In this document: piece after piece, positions 7,453-13,669 of the stretch
How the letters are laid out: every line of letters starts with the position of its first letter
Position numbering within the stretch: the stretch's first letter is position 1
DNA from: JAGQUL01 sp039811765
GTDB taxonomy: Bacteria; Actinomycetota; Thermoleophilia; Gaiellales; SKUG01
Direction: 5' to 3'
Length of the DNA: 28,829 nt
NCBI GenBank assembly: GCA_039811765.1
Contig: JBDHZF010000018.1
Coordinates: 1 to 28,829, forward strand
The notes under the pieces: generated by a model
Database searches by the model: none
Seen by the model: only the letters and a program-made list of their open reading frames with translations
What the model was told of the DNA's origin: nothing
Translations under genes and position numbers: made by a program

Positions 7453-8354
7453 CAGACGCCGTCCTCGTCGGTGACGTCCTCGTGGAAACGCGCGCTCCAC
7501 TCGTGCCACGAACCGAGCGACACTCGCACGTTGCGGATTCCCGCGCCGCGCAGCACGCGCGCGGTGACCGCCGCGCGGTGTCCTGCATGGCACACCACGA
7601 TCACGGGGGCGTCGGAACCGATGCCGACGTCGTCGAGCAGCTTGCTGAGCGTCGTTGCGTCCAGCGGCGCGCCGAGCATGTCGAAGCAGCGCGTCCATTC
7701 CAAGTGCACGCTGCCAGGGATCGCGCCGCGCGACGCGCAGCACGGCGAACCGACGATGCCTTCGTGCTCGAGCTGCGACCGAACGTCCAGAACCGTCGCG
7801 CTGGCGTTGACGACGGCATGGACGAGCTCGTCGAACGTCGCGACGCCGGCCGCTCGAGTCGCGACATCGCGCCATGAATCCTCGTCCACTGCATCGATCG
7901 ACGTGTCCTGCGTGACGAGCGCGCCGCCGAGCGAGCGCCAATCGTCCACGCCATTTCCGCTTACGACGCTCACTCGCCGAACGCCCGCCAGCTCGCACAG
8001 GATCGCGCCGAGCGAGGCCGTGCCGTCGCAACCGTCGATCAACACCACGTGGTTGTTCGGCGAGACGCCGCGTGCCGCCAGCGCCGATCGCGTCAGCAGG
8101 GCAAGTCGCTGGAGCTGCTCGGCGGACGTGTCGTCGATCAGGAGCGCGTCGAGCGACAGCGAGCGTGCGCCGGAAACGTGGCCCTCGTCGAACTCCTCGC
8201 GGGCGCGTGTGTCCAGCACGATCACCGTGTCGCGATGACGCATCAACCACGTCGCGTCCACGAGCACCGGCGCGGTGATGCGGCCGTCGACCGTGACGGT
8301 CGACGCGAACCCGGGTTGCGCCGCTGGCGCGTCCACTGTGGCGGAATCGGTCAC
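7452..8354 (-). CDS. Tandem-rhodanese sulfurtransferase
   Basis: A 300-aa protein with two rhodanese domains, the layout of thiosulfate or 3-mercaptopyruvate sulfurtransferases (usual length about 280). Domain 1 (about 28-150) carries the LDTRAREEFDEGHVSGA signature and lacks a matching catalytic loop. Domain 2 (about 173-290) has LDVRSQLEHEG and the active-site loop CHAGHR with Cys255, which would carry the persulfide. The reaction is transfer of sulfane sulfur to a thiophilic acceptor. The loop sequence does not let me choose between thiosulfate and mercaptopyruvate. The start is uncertain: GTG 8354 gives the full first domain, and no good Shine-Dalgarno is visible. It is the first gene of a three-gene operon with the metalloprotease and the FN3-like protein. 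Confidence 0.85.
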   Translation of the reverse strand: MTDSATVDAPAAQPGFASTVTVDGRITAPVLVDATWLMRHRDTVIVLDTRAREEFDEGHVSGARSLSLDALLIDDTSAEQLQRLALLTRSALAARGVSPNNHVVLIDGCDGTASLGAILCELAGVRRVSVVSGNGVDDWRSLGGALVTQDTSIDAVDEDSWRDVATRAAGVATFDELVHAVVNASATVLDVRSQLEHEGIVGSPCCASRGAIPGSVHLEWTRCFDMLGAPLDATTLSKLLDDVGIGSDAPVIVVCHAGHRAAVTARVLRGAGIRNVRVSLGSWHEWSARFHEDVTDEDGV

Positions 8355-8410
8355 GGAGAGGATGGTACCGACGTGCGGACAATAACTCGCCGGTCCGGAG
8401 CGGCCCCCTT

Positions 8411-8440
8411 CGTGGCCACGACCGACCACGCCGGTGGTCG
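8411..8440. promoter_or_regulatory. Paired palindromes in a divergent promoter region
   Basis: The 117-nt region between the divergent rhodanese operon (start 8354) and the small gene at 8472 contains a perfect 10-bp palindrome, CGTGGCCACG (8411-8420). Next to it is a 7-bp inverted repeat, CGACCAC/GTGGTCG, with a 4-nt spacer (8423-8440). Their position suggests a shared operator. No convincing -35/-10 pair was found, although TAGGGT lies 6 nt before the ATG at 8472. Confidence 0.3.
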
Positions 8441-8471
8441 CGCCCGCGATCCGGTCCGGTAGGGTGCGCGC

Positions 8472-8762
8472 ATGGCCGACGTCACCGTGCACGACATCGA
8501 CGCGCTCGTCTCCGGCGCGACACCGCAGTTCTCGCTCCAGATCCTCGAGCGCGTGAAGGCGCTGATCGCGCCACTCGCACAGGACGATGCCGTTCGCGCG
8601 TACGGCGAGCAGCAGCTCGAGGTGCTCGATCGCATGGCCACCGCGACCACGCGCGGCATTCGCGCATTGGGCGTTCCCAACGCAGACGACGAAGGCTGGG
8701 CAACGCTGCCGTCGCACCCGCACGGCGGCATCGCGCCGGGGGTCGTCGATTCTTCGCACTGA
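8472..8762 (+). CDS. Small hypothetical protein
   Basis: Unrecognised 96-aa, mildly acidic, mostly helical protein. Residues 1-60 look like two or three amphipathic helices (SLQILERVKALIAPLAQDD and GEQQLEVLDRMATATTRGI). The C-terminal 30 residues are polar, with Gly, Pro and His (LPSHPHGGIAPG). There is no signal peptide, span or cysteine. The start is ATG 8472; the upstream TAGGGTG could serve as a weak ribosome-binding site or, as a TAnnnT box 6 nt away, as the -10 of a leaderless transcript. It converges with the LuxC gene, 10 nt between stops. Confidence 0.65.
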   Translation: MADVTVHDIDALVSGATPQFSLQILERVKALIAPLAQDDAVRAYGEQQLEVLDRMATATTRGIRALGVPNADDEGWATLPSHPHGGIAPGVVDSSH

Positions 8763-8772
8763 CGAGGCGAGA

Positions 8773-9864
8773 TCAGCGCCCGAGCAGTGGCGCGATTCGA
8801 CCGATGCCGTCTTGCGGCCAGAGCGGGTCCGGCAGATGCGCCTGCCCCGGCGCGCATGCACGTGTGATCCCAGTGCGAGCCAGCAGCGTTTCCACGATTC
8901 GTTCGTGCTCGTCGCTGTCGCCCGCGGCGATCACAGCGGTCTGCAGCAGCGACCTGAGCATGCCCACGTGCTCGACGAGATCGTGCTCGTCGCTCGCGCG
9001 CACGATGGTGAGGCGCGCGTCGCCTGCATAAAGCTCCGCGCTGGTCGGCGCGAGGCCGGCGGCGATCGCGCCGAGCACGTCGGCGTCGGACGCGCGACGC
9101 TGCTCCACGTCCTGCGCGATGTCGAGCGACGCGACGTGTCGATCGCGCGCGACCGCAAGCGCGCGCCCGAACGTGTCCTGCAGCGCAGCGGCTTCGTCTC
9201 GCGTTCCGACCACGAACAGCCACGATGGACTCATGCAGCCCGCTTGGCGAAACGTGAGCACGTCGTCCGCGAGCAGGCGCGCCCATTCTGGATCCGATGC
9301 GGCGCTGGCCATGACCACGGCAATTCCCTGTCGCGAGCCGTATCCAGCCACGCGTTGGCGAGCATGCTCGGGCATGCGGTCGCGAACCATCGCGATCGTC
9401 TCGTCCGCTCCGAACACGATCGCCGCGTCCGCGCGCTCCCAAGGAATCTCCGGCGCGACTTCGATCCGCTCCGCCAGCCGCGGGAACTCGCCGTCGCGAA
9501 GCCGCGCAACGACATGCTGCAGCACGGTCTCGTCGCGCGATGGGCGCACCAGCGCCTTCGCGCCGATCGCGATCGCCGCCGCGATCCCTTCGAGCGCAAG
9601 CCCGGGCACGCGCCCGGCGGCAAGCACCGCCACCGATCGCGGCGCGTCGGCGGGCGGCGATTGCGATCCCGTCTCCAGCTCCAGCACTCGACGCATCGTT
9701 CGGCCGCTACTGCGCTCGGCGACGTGCCACAGCTGCTGCTCCACGTCCTCGGGCGCATAGTTGCGTCGCGACACCGTTTCCGACACGGCGTTCGCGAACG
9801 ATTGCGTTCCCGGCCATGTGTCGAAGAACCGGTCCAGCTCGTCCAGTGCGGATTCGACGCCCAT
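8773..9864 (-). CDS. luxC-like: Acyl-CoA/acyl-enzyme reductase, LuxC family
   Basis: A 363-aa protein of the LuxC family, an aldehyde-dehydrogenase-type NADPH-dependent reductase that converts activated long-chain acyl groups to aldehydes. Visible features include the glycine-rich nucleotide-binding stretch (VAVLAAGRVPGLALEGIAAA), RPSRDE around 107-112, and a catalytic Cys210 in TFRQAGCMSPSWLF, matching the conserved cysteine loop of LuxC. It is shorter than Vibrio LuxC (about 480 aa), as in many non-luminous homologs. The ATG at 9864 overlaps the stop of the LuxE-like gene by 4 nt. No luxA or luxB luciferase is near, so the aldehyde is probably used for lipid or wax metabolism rather than light. 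The role is inferred from family and pairing. Confidence 0.82.
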   Translation of the reverse strand: MGVESALDELDRFFDTWPGTQSFANAVSETVSRRNYAPEDVEQQLWHVAERSSGRTMRRVLELETGSQSPPADAPRSVAVLAAGRVPGLALEGIAAAIAIGAKALVRPSRDETVLQHVVARLRDGEFPRLAERIEVAPEIPWERADAAIVFGADETIAMVRDRMPEHARQRVAGYGSRQGIAVVMASAASDPEWARLLADDVLTFRQAGCMSPSWLFVVGTRDEAAALQDTFGRALAVARDRHVASLDIAQDVEQRRASDADVLGAIAAGLAPTSAELYAGDARLTIVRASDEHDLVEHVGMLRSLLQTAVIAAGDSDEHERIVETLLARTGITRACAPGQAHLPDPLWPQDGIGRIAPLLGR

Positions 9865-10931
9865 CACGACACGTCTTCGAGCCGCAGCGAGCATCCCTTG
9901 AGCGCGGCGCCCGGCGCACGCCCCAGCAGCTCGAAGGAATCGCCGCGACGCACCGCGAGATCCTCGCTGCGGATCGCCGCGCACGAGTGCACATTGGCCA
10001 CGTCGTGCAGCACGAGCAGTCCCTGCGCGCCATCGGCGACTTCCTCGAGCGTGGTCGGGTCCACCACGCGCACGCGAAGGGTGGACGGCAGCCAGCGAAC
10101 CGCGTCCGTTCCGTCGACGCCGGGCAGCGGATGCCCGCACGAGTCCGCCACCGATCCCAGCCACGTCATGCTCGACAGCTCGCTCATCCCGTACTCGTTC
10201 TCGCACCAGTGCGCGGGCACGCCGAGCTGCGCGTCCACCAGCTCCAGCAGCTCGTCGCGCGTGAGCTCGCGCGTGCGCCCCTTGTAGCCGCCCGTGTCCA
10301 CCACGCGGCTCGCCGGCGGCAGCTCGATAGCGTCCAAGCCAAGCTGCGCCCAGCCTTCGAGCAGCATCGCCAGCGCGAAGCTCGTCGCCAGCACGAGCAC
10401 TGGATCGCCAGCATTGGCGAGCTCGCGAAGACGCTCCCATGCGCCGCGCACGTCCACGACGTAGTCCCCGCTCACGAACACGCCCGCGTCGCGGCACAGC
10501 GACCCCGTGCGAATGCGATCGAACATGTACGTGAGCGACGAGTTCGGCGCGTCCACACATGCGGGCTGAAGCTGCACGCACGCGATCGGATCGCGCTCGC
10601 CGCGCGCCACGTCCGGCAGCAGCGCGCGCGACGCGCCCTCGTCGATCGCCGCCTCGTACGCATCGAGCGACGCGAGCCGATGCGTGCTGCGTCGACCATC
10701 CGCATCGGTGGTGCCCGACGAGCGCCACTCCGCCGCCGCGGGCGCGTCCGGATCGAACACGTCGAGCTGCTTGAACGCCGCGATCGGCAGTGCCGGAACA
10801 TCGCGCCAGCTGGGCACCGTCGCATCCTCGCGCTGCGCCAGCTCGTGGATGCACCATGCGTCGTACACGGGAATCGTCGCGCGCTGTAGCTCGTACAGGT
10901 CGAGCGCGGCGGTGTCGAAGGGATCGGTCAT
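9864..10931 (-). CDS. luxE-like: Acyl-protein synthetase, LuxE family
   Basis: A 355-aa protein of the LuxE acyl-protein synthetase family, related to adenylate-forming ligases. It would activate a fatty acid with ATP, hold it as a thioester and pass it to LuxC. Visible motifs are the phosphate-binding WRSSGTTDADG, the DTGGYKGR segment, NEYGMSELSSM (the adenylate-binding E-YG-TE type), and a near-terminal Cys347 in ALKGCSLRLE, the expected acyl-carrying cysteine. The order LuxE then LuxC on one transcript, with ATGA coupling, fits a two-subunit fatty-acid reductase without the LuxD thioesterase. The start is ATG 10931; an upstream in-frame extension is atypical. Three copies of TTTCGTG or its complement lie within 110 nt upstream. 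Confidence 0.82.
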   Translation of the reverse strand: MTDPFDTAALDLYELQRATIPVYDAWCIHELAQREDATVPSWRDVPALPIAAFKQLDVFDPDAPAAAEWRSSGTTDADGRRSTHRLASLDAYEAAIDEGASRALLPDVARGERDPIACVQLQPACVDAPNSSLTYMFDRIRTGSLCRDAGVFVSGDYVVDVRGAWERLRELANAGDPVLVLATSFALAMLLEGWAQLGLDAIELPPASRVVDTGGYKGRTRELTRDELLELVDAQLGVPAHWCENEYGMSELSSMTWLGSVADSCGHPLPGVDGTDAVRWLPSTLRVRVVDPTTLEEVADGAQGLLVLHDVANVHSCAAIRSEDLAVRRGDSFELLGRAPGAALKGCSLRLEDVS

Positions 10932-10944
10932 CGGTGCATCGTCG

Positions 10945-11036
10945 CACGAAACGCAGTGGCCGCTTTCGATCGACCGTGTTTGTGCTGGTTTTGCAGGGGT
11001 GTTTCGTGGGGCGGCCGCACGTTGGCCGTTTTCGTG
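10945..11036. promoter_or_regulatory. Repeated TTTCGTG sites upstream of the LuxE-LuxC operon
   Basis: CACGAAAC (10945-10952) and GTTTCGTG (11001-11008) are an exact 8-bp inverted pair. A third TTTCGTG sits at 11030-11036 inside GTTTTCGTGAAAC. The same CACGAAAC recurs at 15309-15316, upstream of the secreted RTX-like gene. Clustering just ahead of the LuxE start suggests binding sites for a regulator, but no promoter boxes are convincing and the regulator is unknown. Confidence 0.3.
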
Positions 11037-11674
11037 AAACAAGGGGGCGGGTTGGTCCCGATGTACTGGCGAACATAGCGTGTGGCGCTCGCCACCGGAG
11101 CTACCCGTCCCCCCTCAGGTCGCCGGTTTTCCCGTCCCCCCTCGAAACCGGCGATCAGCTCCAGCGGCGAATCGTCCCCCTCGAATCGTCACGCGCATGG
11201 CCATCGCGCGCCTCCCGTCCCCCCTTGCGGCGCGCACCGGCACACGAAGTTAGGCCCCGGTTTCATCTCTCGAAACCGGGGCCGCTTCGAGTCTCGGGGC
11301 GCTTCGAGTCTCGGGCGAATGCGCGGCGATCGCCGAGTCGACATCCTCGCGCCGGGTTCAACACGGATCGGTCGTGCAACTCGGCACATGCGTATCAGTT
11401 TCCGATACGCATGTACCGGAGTGGTTGGCCGGCCGGAGTCGGTGGCCGATGTGCCGGGTTGTTGCCGGAATCCGGAACTAGCCCGGCAATTCGAATCGGA
11501 CCAGTCCGGCGATTTGCCGGGTTGTTATCGGTATCCGGAACTCATCCGGCAATTCGAATCGGGCGCGGCGGCGACGAACGATTCGAACGTGCGGAATCCA
11601 GCACACGTGCTCAACCAGCGCCGTGTTGCAACGACCGGTTGAACCCGCCGCTACGTATGTGCCGAGTTGGCACA
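11012..11674. repeat. Non-coding island of inverted repeats
   Basis: The 10932-11778 stretch has no credible gene but is dense in symmetrical sequence. It holds CGGCC/GGCCG (11012-11028) and GTGGCG/CGCCAC (11082-11095). CGCCGGTTT/AAACCGGCG has a 15-nt loop (11121-11153). A perfect 12-bp GGCCCCGGTTTC stem has a 7-nt loop (11253-11283). A GCTTCGAGTCTCGGG direct pair lies at 11284 and 11301. CGGCGATCGCCG is at 11324-11335. A perfect 11-bp ACATGCGTATC stem also has a 7-nt loop (11386-11414). TGTGCC/GGCACA is at 11658-11674. Three copies of CCCGTCCCCCCT start at 11104, 11131 and 11214. None is followed by a T-run, so they are not classical terminators. Mosaic repetitive extragenic elements or a structured RNA are possible. 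Confidence 0.7.
11452..11562. repeat. 48-bp palindromic tandem repeat, two copies
   Basis: Copies at 11452-11499 and 11515-11562 match at 42 of 48 positions, with a 63-nt period. Each copy begins TGCCGGGTTGTT and ends CCGGCAATTCGAATCGG. The outer arms TGCCGGG/CCCGGCA pair perfectly in copy 1; in copy 2 the one change would give a G-T wobble. The six differences fall in the inner loop and at this arm edge, as expected if structure is conserved. Open frames crossing it give only repeated low-quality peptides, so it is read as non-coding. Confidence 0.75.
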
Positions 11675-11778
11675 CCACACCTTCGCTCGCGCTCCTGGCA
11701 CTCGCCGCGCACGAGCCCCGAGAGGAAGGTGACAGCGTGCGAGTCGTGCTCGCCACCTCCTTTAGTACCATGCCGTGC

Positions 11779-12225
11779 ATGAGCCACGCCGTCCTGCACT
11801 TCGAGCGCACGATCGACTCCTCGCACCAGATCCCCGGGCACCCCGGCAAGTGCGCGCGCCTGCACGGCCACACATATCGATTCCAGGTGTGGGTGAGCGG
11901 CCCGGTGGACCCGGCAACGGGCATGCTCGTGGACTTCTACGAGCTCAAGCAGCTGATCGACGCGTGGGACCATCGTCACCTCAACGACGAGGTCGACTTC
12001 GTGCCCACGGCCGAGCTGCTCGCGCAGGAGATGCGCCGGCGGATCATCGCCGCCACGCTCGCCCGAGTGGGACCACCGCTCGCCGACGACATCGGCGTGC
12101 TCGTGCGATTGTGGGAGACGCCCTCCGGCTATGCGCAGGTGGGCTGGCTCACGCGCGATCCCAGCGCGCCGCGCGACGCAATCTCCGAACCCGTTGCCGA
12201 GCAGCTGGTCGCGAGCGCTCGGTGA
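11779..12225 (+). CDS. queD: 6-carboxy-5,6,7,8-tetrahydropterin synthase
   Basis: A 148-aa member of the 6-pyruvoyl-tetrahydropterin synthase family. QueD converts 7,8-dihydroneopterin triphosphate to 6-carboxytetrahydropterin, the first dedicated step to 7-deazaguanines such as queuosine. The zinc ligands are His16 (IDSSHQ) and the HGH pair His29/His31, with catalytic Cys25 in GKCARLHGH. WDHRHLND (63-70) and Glu113 in LWETPSGYAQ match the family. The start is uncertain: ATG 11779 and ATG 11770 have no Shine-Dalgarno, whereas an in-frame GTG at 11737 is preceded by GAGGAAGG at 7 nt, so a 162-aa form is possible. The stop overlaps queE by 4 nt. No preQ1 riboswitch was recognised upstream. Confidence 0.92.
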   Translation: MSHAVLHFERTIDSSHQIPGHPGKCARLHGHTYRFQVWVSGPVDPATGMLVDFYELKQLIDAWDHRHLNDEVDFVPTAELLAQEMRRRIIAATLARVGPPLADDIGVLVRLWETPSGYAQVGWLTRDPSAPRDAISEPVAEQLVASAR

Positions 12226-12947
12226 GCGACGCCGTCCTCAGCGCCGAGCTCCCCGTGGTGGAGCTGTTCCACTCGATCCAGGGCGAGGGCACGCGCACCG
12301 GCGAGCCGTCCACCTTCATACGCCTTGCGGGCTGCAACCTGCGCTGCAGTTGGTGCGACACGCCGTACTCGTGGTCGAGCGAGGGCGTGAAGGCCGCCGA
12401 GCGAGTGGGCATGGAACAACTCGCCGATCGCGTGACCGAGCGCGCGGTGGTGCTCACCGGCGGAGAACCGATGCTGCACCACAAGCGCCTGCCCGAGCTG
12501 ATCAGCGCGCTCCGCGTGCGTGGCGTCGAGCATGTGACGGTGGAGACGAACGCCACGCTGTGGGACGAGTCGCTGCTGGGCGACGTGGATCTGTGGTCGC
12601 TCAGCCCGAAGCTGCCCGGCAGCGGTGAGGTGGCCGACGGGGGCGTGATCGCGCAGTACCTGCGCGCCGTGCGCGAACGCACGCAGCTGAAGTTCGTGCT
12701 CGTGGAAGACGGCGATCTCGCCGCGATGTGGTCGCTGCTCGAACGCGTCGACGAGGACCTGCCGCCGAGCGGCGTGCTCGTGCAACCAGACGGCACGCGC
12801 CGCGACTATGACGCCGCGCTGCGCGAGTTGGCGCAGCGAATCATGGAGGACGAGGGCGAGTGGCACGGCGTTCCCCGCCGCTCGCTGGTGCGCGTGCACG
12901 CGCAGGTGCATCGCGTGGCGTGGGGTCCAGCCGCGCGCGGCGTGTGA
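12222..12947 (+). CDS. queE: 7-carboxy-7-deazaguanine synthase (radical SAM)
   Basis: A 241-aa radical SAM enzyme. QueE rearranges the product of QueD to 7-carboxy-7-deazaguanine, the committed step of queuosine and archaeosine biosynthesis. The [4Fe-4S] ligands are Cys38, Cys42 and Cys45 in GCNLRCSWCDTPYSW, in the usual CX3CX2C spacing. The N-terminal SIQGEGTRTGEPSTFIRLAG and the LTGGEP motif (78-83, SAM binding) are typical. Length agrees with Bacillus-type QueE. It starts at GTG 12222 inside the queD stop (GTGA overlap), so the two enzymes are translationally coupled. queC and queF are not in this window. The stop abuts the stop of vapC on the other strand with no spacer. Confidence 0.93.
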   Translation: MSDAVLSAELPVVELFHSIQGEGTRTGEPSTFIRLAGCNLRCSWCDTPYSWSSEGVKAAERVGMEQLADRVTERAVVLTGGEPMLHHKRLPELISALRVRGVEHVTVETNATLWDESLLGDVDLWSLSPKLPGSGEVADGGVIAQYLRAVRERTQLKFVLVEDGDLAAMWSLLERVDEDLPPSGVLVQPDGTRRDYDAALRELAQRIMEDEGEWHGVPRRSLVRVHAQVHRVAWGPAARGV

Positions 12948-13334
12948 TCAGCGCACGACGGTGATGTCCGCCTCGGGGATGTCGAGGCGTTCCCACGCGC
13001 GATCGGCGGTGAACACGCGCGCGTCGTGCAGCATCCCCGTGGCGATGCAGATGCGATCCGCGATGCCCAATCCGTGCTCGCTGGTGTGCTGCTTGAGAAT
13101 CGCGGCGAGCTCCGCCGTTCGGCGGTCGACGGGCAAGACGCGCATCTCGAGTTCATCGATCCGAGAGCGCGTCGTCTCGTTCGATCGACCAAGCTGCAGG
13201 AGACGTTCGTGGGTCTCGCATACGTTGATGATCGACATTGCGCACGGCTGAGTCTCGAGCAAGAGGTCGCTTGCGTCGCATCCCGGCTCGCGCAGGAGCG
13301 ACATCAGCGCAGTTGAGGCGTCGAGGACGATCAT
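12948..13334 (-). CDS. vapC: VapC-like PIN-domain toxin (ribonuclease)
   Basis: A 128-aa PIN-domain protein. VapC toxins cleave specific RNAs, commonly tRNAs or rRNA, using Mg2+ bound by a cluster of acidic residues. Those residues are visible as Asp5 (MIVLDAST), Glu40 (INVCETHER), Asp93 (GLGIADRICIATG) and Asp111 (VFTADRAW), and all appear intact, so the toxin is probably active. The ATG at 13334 overlaps the stop of the upstream AbrB-type antitoxin by 4 nt, the standard antitoxin-first layout. The RNA target cannot be told from sequence. Confidence 0.9.
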   Translation of the reverse strand: MIVLDASTALMSLLREPGCDASDLLLETQPCAMSIINVCETHERLLQLGRSNETTRSRIDELEMRVLPVDRRTAELAAILKQHTSEHGLGIADRICIATGMLHDARVFTADRAWERLDIPEADITVVR

Positions 13335-13606
13335 GGGGCGTCGTTCTCCATCGCGGCGTCGCGTCGACGCTCGGCATAGAACTCCGCCATGAGATCGCGG
13401 TCGGCTGGTTTCTCCGACTGGATCTCGCGTTGGATTCGTCGAAGGTTCGCTCGGAAGGTGAGGATTCGCAGTTCGCCGTCGACGACGCGTGCCACTAGGC
13501 GGTCGCCTTCCTTGAACCCGAGCAGTTCTCGAAGCTCCACGGGAACCACGATTCGACCCTGACGACCCATGCGAACGGATGCTTTCGATGCTGATGTGGC
13601 AGCCAT
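13331..13606 (-). CDS. vapB: AbrB/SpoVT-type antitoxin (VapB)
   Basis: A 91-aa protein with an N-terminal swapped-hairpin AbrB DNA-binding domain (about 10-52: RMGRQGRIVVPVELRELLGF then KEGDRLVARVVDGELRI). The C-terminal basic-acidic tail (IQREIQSEKPADRDLMAEFY) would wrap the toxin. It neutralises the adjacent PIN toxin and, as is usual for VapB, should repress its own promoter. I chose ATG 13606 over an in-frame start at 13660 because the domain begins soon after it and a TACGAT box lies 6 nt upstream, fitting a leaderless mRNA. Overlap with vapC is 4 nt. Confidence 0.9.
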   Translation of the reverse strand: MAATSASKASVRMGRQGRIVVPVELRELLGFKEGDRLVARVVDGELRILTFRANLRRIQREIQSEKPADRDLMAEFYAERRRDAAMENDAP

Positions 13607-13611
13607 GGTCT

Positions 13612-13645
13612 TATCGTACCACGTTCGCAAGCGTGTGCCACGATA
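13612..13645 (-). promoter_or_regulatory. vapBC promoter and probable operator
   Basis: On the minus strand, GTGGCA (13641-13636) and TACGAT (13618-13613) are separated by 17 nt, and the -10 ends 6 nt before the vapB ATG. An inverted repeat, TATCGT (13612-13617) and ACGATA (13640-13645), brackets the promoter. One arm covers the -10 and the other overlaps the -35. This is the arrangement expected for autorepression by the VapB-VapC complex. Confidence 0.5.
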
Positions 13646-13669
13646 GTGAATTCGTGCCACGCATGGCTA

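Noticed and set aside
7331..8382. Arg-rich N-terminal extension of the metalloprotease frame overlapping the rhodanese gene
   Set aside because: The extension is low-complexity Arg/Ala, overlaps a clear rhodanese gene on the same strand, and the ATG at 7452 gives an ATGA junction.
11082..11642. Open frame through the hairpin island encoding repeated LPG/PELIRQFESG-type peptides
   Set aside because: The peptide repeats simply follow the 48-bp DNA repeat, composition is unlike a protein, and the opposite strand and other frames are equally open.
11753..11763. Perfect AAAGGAGGTG on the minus strand (CACCTCCTTT on plus) near queD
   Set aside because: It looks like an ideal ribosome site, or the 16S 3' tail, but no start codon at the right distance leads to a credible gene on the minus strand, so chance is likelier.
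10932..11778. Integron attC array, CRISPR or preQ1 riboswitch in the gap before queD
   Set aside because: Hairpins differ in sequence and spacing, there are no regular repeats with spacers or cas genes, no integrase, and no preQ1 consensus or pseudoknot pattern.
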